DNA of 64,000 nt, taken from NCBI GenBank assembly GCA_036496605.1, contig DASXKV010000048.1:1-64000 (forward strand), given 5' to 3'. The DNA comes from Gemmatimonadaceae bacterium (lineage in GTDB: Bacteria; Gemmatimonadota; Gemmatimonadetes; Gemmatimonadales; Gemmatimonadaceae). A program made the translations under genes and the position numbers. Numbering within the stretch: position 1 is the first letter of the stretch; every line of letters starts with the position of its first letter. The notes under the pieces are model-generated. The model saw nothing but the letters and a program-made list of their open reading frames with translations, made no database searches and was not told the DNA's origin. Below, piece by piece: positions 58,287 to 64,000 of the stretch.

Positions 58287-60508
58287 CTATCGTCGCTCAG
58301 CCTGCTGTGAGAGCAAGGCCGGCCAATCCATGACGACGCCGACGTGCATGCCCACCAGATTTGTCTGAATCATGAGCAGCTCCTTTCCGCTCGGAAACAC
58401 GTCGTAATCGGTCATTTCCTGCTGGTCGTACCTGTCCTCGAAGAGGACGTCGCGACGCCTAACGCTCATGGGCGCGCCACGCGCGACGTTCGCCCGCATC
58501 ATTTGCAATGGACCACGATAGTAGACGTCGCGATCGTCCGTGCTCCAAACCGGCTGTGTGCCGCCGCCCTCCGATATTCGAAGCGGCGGAGCGGAGTCGG
58601 TGAGCGATCGCACGTACACCTCGTTCCGGCCGCTCTCGTTGCTTGTGTACGCGAGAAGCTGCCCGTCGTGCGACATACGGGGCTCGACCGCGTAGGCCCT
58701 TGTCGCAATGAACGGTCGGGCCGCACTCGGCGTGTCGAGTGGGACAAGCCATATATCGCCTCGCTGCGCATTTGCCCGGACGTCGTACACACTGAATGCT
58801 GCATAGCCGTGCGGTGGCCCCATCGTGAACGTCAGCGCGGGTAAATGAAGTCGTATCAACTCGCGGGGCGGCGCCGTGCCGTCCCACGGCTGTGTGACGA
58901 CGCGGAACGTCGAGCTCGACGTCGCACTATCCGGCGCGAGAAACACGACTCCGCGCGAATCCGGCGTCCATCCGACTGGCCGTAACCCAGAGATGTGATT
59001 CGTTAACCTCGTTAGGCGATGGGCCGCGAGATCGTACACCCAGATATCCCAGGCTAACAGTTGCCGGTCTCTGAGCTCGAGTGCTACCCGCTTCCCGTCC
59101 GGTGACACGCGAGGCCACGCGTAGAACACAGAGTCGAGACGAGTCCCACTTCTTCCGACCGACGATAGCGAGTCGTAAATGGTCGCTGACAGAGGTCGCG
59201 CGCGCCCGCCGTGCGTCACGCCGACCATGCTCAGAAAGCCAACACCTCGGCCGCCGTCGTCCATATACGCCATCCGGCCGTTTGCAGACGTCGCAAACGG
59301 CGAGTTCGAGGGAACCAGTTGTGCCTCGGGTCCTGTAACACGCAGCTCGTGTACAGCAGGTATCCATCGGCGTAGCGAGGGGTGACGCCGTTCCTTCGCA
59401 GCCGGGTGACTTTGCCATCTGTCAGCGACAGAACTCCGAGCTCCCAGTTGGTAGGCAGGCTGGTTGCAACGAAAAAGACCAACACTGCCTTTCCCCCGGG
59501 CAGAGCCTGCGAGAGCTGCAACTGGTAGATGTCGTTGAGGGTGTCGATTCGAGCGACGAGTGATTGCGGTCCGCCGTCAGAGGACACGGTGAAGAAACTC
59601 GCCCTGCGCCCGAAGAGAATCCGTCTCTCTCCTATCCAGAGTGCGCACTGATTGACCGTCGAATCGACGACGGCTGTCGGCGTCCCGCCGCTGACCGCCA
59701 CTTTGACCAACTGGTAATTCGTGGTGAAGACGATCGACTGACCGTCGGGCGAAAACGATGGACAGCGCGCGTTGTCACTGTATTCGATCTTCCGTGGGCC
59801 TCGTCGATCGCCGAGTGATCGGACGAAGAGAGAGTTCCGCGGCCCGCCGACATAAGCGATCTGTGAGCCGTCCGGTGAGAGGTTGATCGGAGCCCACCCC
59901 CAGGAGCGCGCGGAGGCACTGTCAGGCGCGTCGAGATCGAGCCAGGTCGGCGCGATGGCCGGTTTGTCGCGCCGCAGCTCGAAGGCGGCGAGAGCAATTA
60001 TCAGTACGCTCAACAAGAGAGCCGCGATTGTTGCAGAGACGCGGAGGCCCGGCAAGCGCCACGTCGTGTTCGACACGGATGCAGTCTCGAGCAACCGCAG
60101 CACCTCTTGCGCGTCGCGCGGCCTGTCTGCCGGGCGCTTCTCGAGACACTGCATAACGAGCGTAGCCAGCCACGCCGGTGTGCTCGAGCGGAGCTCGCCA
60201 ACAGGGCGTGGCTGCTGGGCGGCATGGGCCGCCATAATCTGTTGCGCGGAACGCCCCTCGAAGGGCGGTCGGCCGGCAAGCATCTCGTAGGCGACCACAC
60301 CGAGCGAATAGAGGTCGGCGCGGTCATCCGTCTTCGCCTCGCCCGCTGCCTGCTCCGGCGCCATGTAGAGCGGTGTTCCGAGCACCAGCCCGCGCTCGGT
60401 CAGTGTCGACGTCGGCGCATCACCCGATGGAAGTGACGCTTTCAATGCCTTCGCGATGCCGAAGTCGGTGACGACGGCGCCTCCATCGCAGAGCAATACA
60501 TTCTATAG
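58287..60508 (-). pseudogene. Ser/Thr protein kinase with PD40 propeller, truncated and frameshifted
   Basis: The sequence begins abruptly inside kinase subdomain VIb with NVLLCDGGAVVTDFGIAKAL (DFG motif), then GTPLYMAPEQAAGE and YSLGVVAYEMLAGRPPFEG. The glycine loop, the ATP-binding Lys and the HRD loop are absent, and upstream DNA at 60509-60653 does not encode them. After a TM helix (ATIAALLLSVLIIALAAF) comes a PD40/WD40-like propeller. A second lesion near 59350 shifts the frame: LLYTS is followed, in the next frame, by ELRVTGPEAQLVPSNSPFA and MAYMDDGGRG, which continue to AERR at 58287. The kinase cannot be functional. Confidence 0.85.
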
Positions 60509-60653
60509 CTCGTGCATTCGTAAGTGAGCTGGACTTGCGGTCCAGTCCCTATTCCGGTTTTGACAATTTCTCATCATATACTCGCCTTGCGATGTCGTCG
60601 CGAGGCCAGCTGGTCGTTCCGGAGACATCACGTCCCCTTCTCTCGGTGGGGCC

Positions 60654-61091
60654 ATGACCATTCAGAGGTGGCTGGGCGTGCTTGTCTCCGTGTCGGTTGC
60701 GGTAAACGCCGTTGCCTCGTTTTGGCTGGAGAAGAAGCGTAAGGCGCGGATGCCAGGTACCAAGCCCTACACGTGGGGCATCTACGTGGGCCTAACGAGC
60801 ATGTTCTGGGGGACTCTTCTGTGCGTTGGTACGGTCGTTATGGCTCTGGCAGCGCAAAGCCGCTACATGGTCAGCATAATCGTCTTCGCGATGTTCGTTG
60901 GGTGGGTGCACGCCTGGTCTGGCTACTATACGATCCAGCGCCGACGCACCGCATTCGTCGTCGCGACTCTCATATCGCTGAATTTCGTGTGGTGGATTGC
61001 CAACACGATTTATGGGTGGAAGCGCTGGAGTGAGTTGACACCCCGGAGCACGCCATCACCTCGCGACGAACATCCGCAAGCAGTGAGCTGA
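60654..61091 (+). CDS. Small four-helix membrane protein
   Basis: I do not recognise this 145-residue protein. It has four predicted transmembrane helices (about 8-24, 42-66, 70-92, 100-122), a basic loop after TM1 (EKKRKARMPG) and a charged Pro-rich C terminus. A Trp/Tyr-rich third loop (VHAWSGYYTIQ) is notable. It is the first of three plus-strand genes (NIPSNAP and methyltransferase follow) with gaps of 82 and 37 bp, but there is no functional link evident. Confidence 0.72.
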   Translation: MTIQRWLGVLVSVSVAVNAVASFWLEKKRKARMPGTKPYTWGIYVGLTSMFWGTLLCVGTVVMALAAQSRYMVSIIVFAMFVGWVHAWSGYYTIQRRRTAFVVATLISLNFVWWIANTIYGWKRWSELTPRSTPSPRDEHPQAVS

Positions 61092-61173
61092 GTGATGCAG
61101 GCGGCTCGGGCCTGACCTCGCCGCCGCCAAATCACACACGAGGCGCTTTGACCCGCCGAATCACGGAGACGCG

Positions 61174-61644
61174 ATGAACACACGGCTGATATACCTGACC
61201 ATCGCCATGATCGGCTCGACCGCCGCTCTCGCATCCCACGAGATTCCGGCGCGACAGCGCGCGTTGCCGGCGCGGCCCGCGACACCGCCATGCGGTCCCG
61301 GGCTAGACATCAAGAACGCCGCGAGAGATTCGCGCTGCTTCGAGCTCCGCACGTACACGGTGGCCCAAGGCGGCTCGGCCGACGTGCTGCACGCCCGGTT
61401 TCGTGAACGCACGATCGCACTGTTCCGAAAGCACGGAATGACCGTGATCGGATTCTGGCAGCCCGTCGCCAGGCTCGATCAACTCGTGTACATGCTCGCC
61501 TATCGTGATGCGGCTGCCAGAGATTCGGCTTGGGCGGCGTTCAACGCGGATCCGGAGTGGGTGAAAGCTCACACCGAGATGCAGGTAAGCGTTGACGTCG
61601 ACAACACCTTCATGGTGGCCACCAACTACAGCCCGCTGAAGTGA
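61174..61644 (+). CDS. Exported NIPSNAP family protein
   Basis: The 156-residue protein has a signal peptide (LIYLTIAMIGSTAALA) and a single NIPSNAP ferredoxin-like domain: CFELRTYTVAQGGSADVLHA near 55, FRERTIALFRKHGMTVIGFW near 75, VYMLAYRDAAARDSAWAAFN near 108 and DPEWVKAHTEM near 128. NIPSNAP proteins form alpha/beta barrels as dimers and may bind small hydrophobic ligands. An exported form suggests periplasmic ligand binding. Confidence 0.9.
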   Translation: MNTRLIYLTIAMIGSTAALASHEIPARQRALPARPATPPCGPGLDIKNAARDSRCFELRTYTVAQGGSADVLHARFRERTIALFRKHGMTVIGFWQPVARLDQLVYMLAYRDAAARDSAWAAFNADPEWVKAHTEMQVSVDVDNTFMVATNYSPLK

Positions 61645-61681
61645 GAGGGCCAGCTTACGAGACGCGTTAGGCCGACAGTAT

Positions 61682-62515
61682 ATGTCAACGACACTTGCAC
61701 CTGAGCAACGCGCCGACGCGTGGAGCGCCGTTGCCGAGGCGTACGATCGGTTCTCGCAGCAGGTCACGCTGCCATTCGCCGAGGACGCGGCTCGGCTCGT
61801 CCGCATCGGTCCGGGGTCGCGCGTGCTCGACGTGGCTGCTGGCACCGGCAATTTCGCCTTCGCCGCGGCGCGCCGAGGCGCGCGCGTGCTTGCCACCGAC
61901 TTCGCGCAGGGCATGATCGACCGTCTTCGAGAAAGGGCGCGCGAGGAGCACCTAACGGTGGAGTCGACCGTGATGGATGGGCAGGCGCTCGAGCTCCCCG
62001 ACCGTTCATTCGACGTGGCCGCGTCAATATTTGGATTGCTGTTCTTTCCCGATCACGACAAGGGAATCCGCGAGCTCCTGAGAGTCGTGGTGCCGGGCGG
62101 CCGCGCGCTGATCGCGACGTGGGCGCCGCCGCCTCGCGGCGAGATGTCGCGCATCATGAGCCTGGCGATGGCGGCGGCGATGCCCGATGCGCCCGCGCCC
62201 GGCTCACCGCCAGCGCCGCCGCCGTGGGCGAGACTTGGCGACGCCGAGGCGTTGCGCGCGAGACCCGTTGATAATGGTTTCGCAAATGCTTACGTGGTCG
62301 ACCTGCGGCACGTCTGGGTCTTCGACAAGCTCGAGGAGTTTACGAGGACGATGCCGCAGGCAGCACCGCAGGCCGTCGCACTGTTCGAGTCGATGACGTC
62401 GGCGCAGCGCACAGCATTCGTGAGTGCAATCGAAGAAGATTTCCGCGCGCGGCAAGGCGACGGGCCATACGCGCTCACCCACGAGGCGATGGTCGCCGTT
62501 GGGATTGCACCATAA
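61682..62515 (+). CDS. Class I SAM-dependent methyltransferase
   Basis: The 277-residue protein has the methyltransferase motifs: motif I VLDVAAGTGNFAFAAARRGA near 42, motif II ATDFAQGMIDRLRERAREEH near 64, VESTVMDGQALELPDRSFDV (motifs post-II and III) near 85 and VVVPGGRALIATWAPPPRG near 135. The acceptor is not obvious; the overall layout resembles UbiE/COQ5-type and small-molecule methyltransferases. It is followed by the duplicated lipoprotein remnant on the opposite strand. Confidence 0.92.
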   Translation: MSTTLAPEQRADAWSAVAEAYDRFSQQVTLPFAEDAARLVRIGPGSRVLDVAAGTGNFAFAAARRGARVLATDFAQGMIDRLRERAREEHLTVESTVMDGQALELPDRSFDVAASIFGLLFFPDHDKGIRELLRVVVPGGRALIATWAPPPRGEMSRIMSLAMAAAMPDAPAPGSPPAPPPWARLGDAEALRARPVDNGFANAYVVDLRHVWVFDKLEEFTRTMPQAAPQAVALFESMTSAQRTAFVSAIEEDFRARQGDGPYALTHEAMVAVGIAP

Positions 62516-62546
62516 CGAGACGACAGCGAGTTCTAAGGCGGTGCGC

Positions 62547-62697
62547 GTCACCGATGACCTAACGAGCCTCGCCCCGCTATCAGTGCGTCGTCGCCGCGTG
62601 GCAGCGACGAATGCGCATGATGTCGCCGTGGTCAGAGCGAACCATCTCGGTCGACTCGATCGTCGCCGGGTCGATTCCACTCAAGACATTCGCAACG
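62547..62697. repeat. Duplicated ~150-bp segment, copy 2
   Basis: It matches 54562-54712 in the same orientation and ends at the same codon of the lipoprotein gene, after which the two sequences diverge. Confidence 0.88.
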
Positions 62698-62757
62698 CCA
62701 CTACCGCCGGGTGACGCGGCGGTGAATTGTCTGGCGTATGTGGACAGAGCGACCATG
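62583..62757 (-). pseudogene. 3' fragment of a plug-like lipoprotein gene
   Basis: The minus strand encodes NVLSGIDPATIESTEMVRSD, then HGDIMRIRRCHAATTH and a stop, nearly identical to the end of the 54597 lipoprotein. Upstream the frame stays open (VALSTYARQFTAASPGGSG) and reaches an ATG at 62757 but has no signal peptide and no similarity to the intact gene, so this is a tail fused to unrelated sequence. Confidence 0.7.
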
Positions 62758-62878
62758 ATCGTGGCTATCGACGAGGGGGCACGGCGCGTTTAGAGTGGTG
62801 CCTCAATCTCCGCGCCGTGGCACCGACGTGCAGCGTCGAGGACACTACCCTTGTGACGCGATACGGGTGGCCGAGCAG

Positions 62879-63967
62879 ATGAAGCGCCACATACTGGCCG
62901 TGATCCCGGGCGATGGCATCGGCCCTGAGATCGTCCCGGAGGCGATCGGGACTCTCCGCACCGTCGCCGAGCGGTGTGGAGGTTTCCAGATCGACGTTCG
63001 ACAGTTCGACTGGGGCACTCAGCACTATCTGACCACCGGCGCGATGATGCCCGCGGACGGCCTCGATCAGATCCTCGCCGCGAAGGCCGATGCCATCCTT
63101 CTCGGACCGGTGGGCGATCCGCGCGTACCCGATCATGTGACCCTCTGGGGGCTGCTCTTGCCCCTTCGTCAGAGATTCCAGCAGTACATCAATCTCCGGC
63201 CGGCCCGTCTCCTGGCCGGTGTACTCAGCCCCCTCGTCGGGGCCGAGGGCCGCATCGACATCGTCTGCGTGCGGGAGAACACTGAGGGTGAGTACGCGGG
63301 TGCTGGCGGGCGTGTCCATCGGGGCACTGCGGAGGAAGTCGCGATCCAATCCTCCGTCTACACAAGGACGGGGACGGAGCGCGTCATCCGCTTCGCCTTC
63401 GAGTACGCCCGTGCGCATGGCCGCGCGAAGGTCACGAGTGCAACGAAGTCGAACGCCATGCAGCACGGTATGGTGTTCTGGGACGACGTGTTCGCCGAGG
63501 TGGCCGCGAAATTCCCCGATATCACGTCCGAACGACAACTGGTTGATTCGCTCGCCGCCCGCATTGTGGCCAAGCCGCATACGCTCGACGTGGTCGTCGC
63601 GTCGAATCTCTTCGGCGATATCCTAACCGACATTTGTGCCGCCGTCACCGGGAGCATGGGCCTAGCTCCCAGTGCCAATCTCAATCCGGAGCGACAGTAC
63701 CCGAGCTTGTTCCAGGGCGTGCATGGCTCCGCGCCGGACATCGCTGGCCAGGGCATCGCCAACCCGATCGCCATCCTCTGGTCCACGGCACTGATGCTCG
63801 AACATCTCGGCGAGGAGGAGAGTGCAGGGGCACTGATGCGGGCGATCGAGCGAGTGCTTGCCGAGGGACGGATCCGCACACCGGACCTCGGCGGGACGTC
63901 GACAACGCGCGAGATGGGAGAGGCGATTCGCCGCGCGGTCAGCGGCCGCCGAGCTGAGCGCTATTGA
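62879..63967 (+). CDS. Tartrate-dehydrogenase-like decarboxylating dehydrogenase
   Basis: The 362-residue enzyme belongs to the isocitrate/isopropylmalate dehydrogenase superfamily: IPGDGIGPEIVPEAIGTL near 9, INLRPARLLAGVLSPL near 104, VCVRENTEGEYAGAGGRVHR near 127, TSATKSNAMQHGMVFWDDVF near 180 with the catalytic Lys, VVASNLFGDILTDICAAVTG near 238 with metal-binding Asp residues, and FQGVHGSAPDIAGQGIANP near 277. The EGEYAG segment with following GG and H matches tartrate dehydrogenase/decarboxylase better than LeuB. The reaction is NAD- and Mn/Mg-dependent oxidation of tartrate or D-malate. The ATG at 62879 matches family start; 28 codons upstream are also open. Confidence 0.9.
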   Translation: MKRHILAVIPGDGIGPEIVPEAIGTLRTVAERCGGFQIDVRQFDWGTQHYLTTGAMMPADGLDQILAAKADAILLGPVGDPRVPDHVTLWGLLLPLRQRFQQYINLRPARLLAGVLSPLVGAEGRIDIVCVRENTEGEYAGAGGRVHRGTAEEVAIQSSVYTRTGTERVIRFAFEYARAHGRAKVTSATKSNAMQHGMVFWDDVFAEVAAKFPDITSERQLVDSLAARIVAKPHTLDVVVASNLFGDILTDICAAVTGSMGLAPSANLNPERQYPSLFQGVHGSAPDIAGQGIANPIAILWSTALMLEHLGEEESAGALMRAIERVLAEGRIRTPDLGGTSTTREMGEAIRRAVSGRRAERY

Positions 63968-64000
63968 CAATTCCTTCGGGCCGAGACAAGATGTGCCGCC

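Noticed and set aside
62204-62680. 158-codon minus-strand frame overlapping the methyltransferase and the repeat
   Set aside because: Shadow of the methyltransferase; the real content of this area on the minus strand is the short lipoprotein tail in another frame.

Overview
The window is high-GC DNA that looks like a Gemmatimonadota chromosome. This is inferred from gene content, not from a marker gene: two ADOP-type permeases, SusC/SusD-type outer-membrane proteins, many small lipoproteins, a DUF305/LVIVD pair, DUF5916, HAF-repeat and TPR-CHAT proteins, and Uma2 nucleases. There is no rRNA, complete tRNA, CRISPR array, phage or plasmid backbone, or recognisable transposase.

Layout. 0-13.3 kb: a hypothetical protein, a lytic transglycosylase, an ADOP permease divergent from a DUF5916 barrel protein, the DUF305/LVIVD pair, then small lipoproteins and a PQQ-like propeller. 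13.7-20.7 kb is the most coherent locus: a CPBP intramembrane protease diverges, across a perfect operator-like palindrome, from a tightly packed five-gene run of ArsR-type regulator, ankyrin protein, sigma factor, zinc-finger anti-sigma factor and a TPR-CHAT caspase-like lipoprotein whose TTG start overlaps the anti-sigma stop. 20.7-28.7 kb: HAF and plug-like lipoproteins, a 5'-truncated ADP-ribosylglycohydrolase, a GMC oxidoreductase with its Tat partner, and a TonB-dependent receptor. 28.9-30.6 kb: two neighbouring frameshifted genes (a di-haem cytochrome c and a SnoaL-like protein). 30.6-36 kb: a multi-pass membrane hydrolase, a tannase-family esterase and YchF. 36-45.5 kb is an accessory stretch: higBA and a MazEF-like pair, both apparently leaderless, a beta-glucosidase, three Uma2 genes (one frameshifted, two a direct-repeat duplication), inositol oxygenase, a cupin, a PepSY protein and a vapBC module with a deleted toxin. 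45.5-53.7 kb: a PadR-controlled ADOP permease and a SusC/SusD/cupredoxin operon. 54-64 kb: an SDR remnant, a Mph-like phosphotransferase, a DUF2723-like fragment, a truncated and frameshifted protein kinase, a methyltransferase and a tartrate-dehydrogenase-like enzyme.

Three dispersed sequence signals run across genes. An 80-bp intergenic element with about 20-bp terminal inverted repeats occurs three times. A heptamer, CCTAACG/CGTTAGG, occurs 54 times by hand count against about 8 expected from composition. The last ~110 bp of a plug-like lipoprotein gene plus its 3' flank is duplicated 8 kb away. Many genes carry single-base frameshifts, so either gene decay or sequencing indels should be considered. 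The best candidate for a new system is the 13.7-20.7 kb protease/sigma locus.
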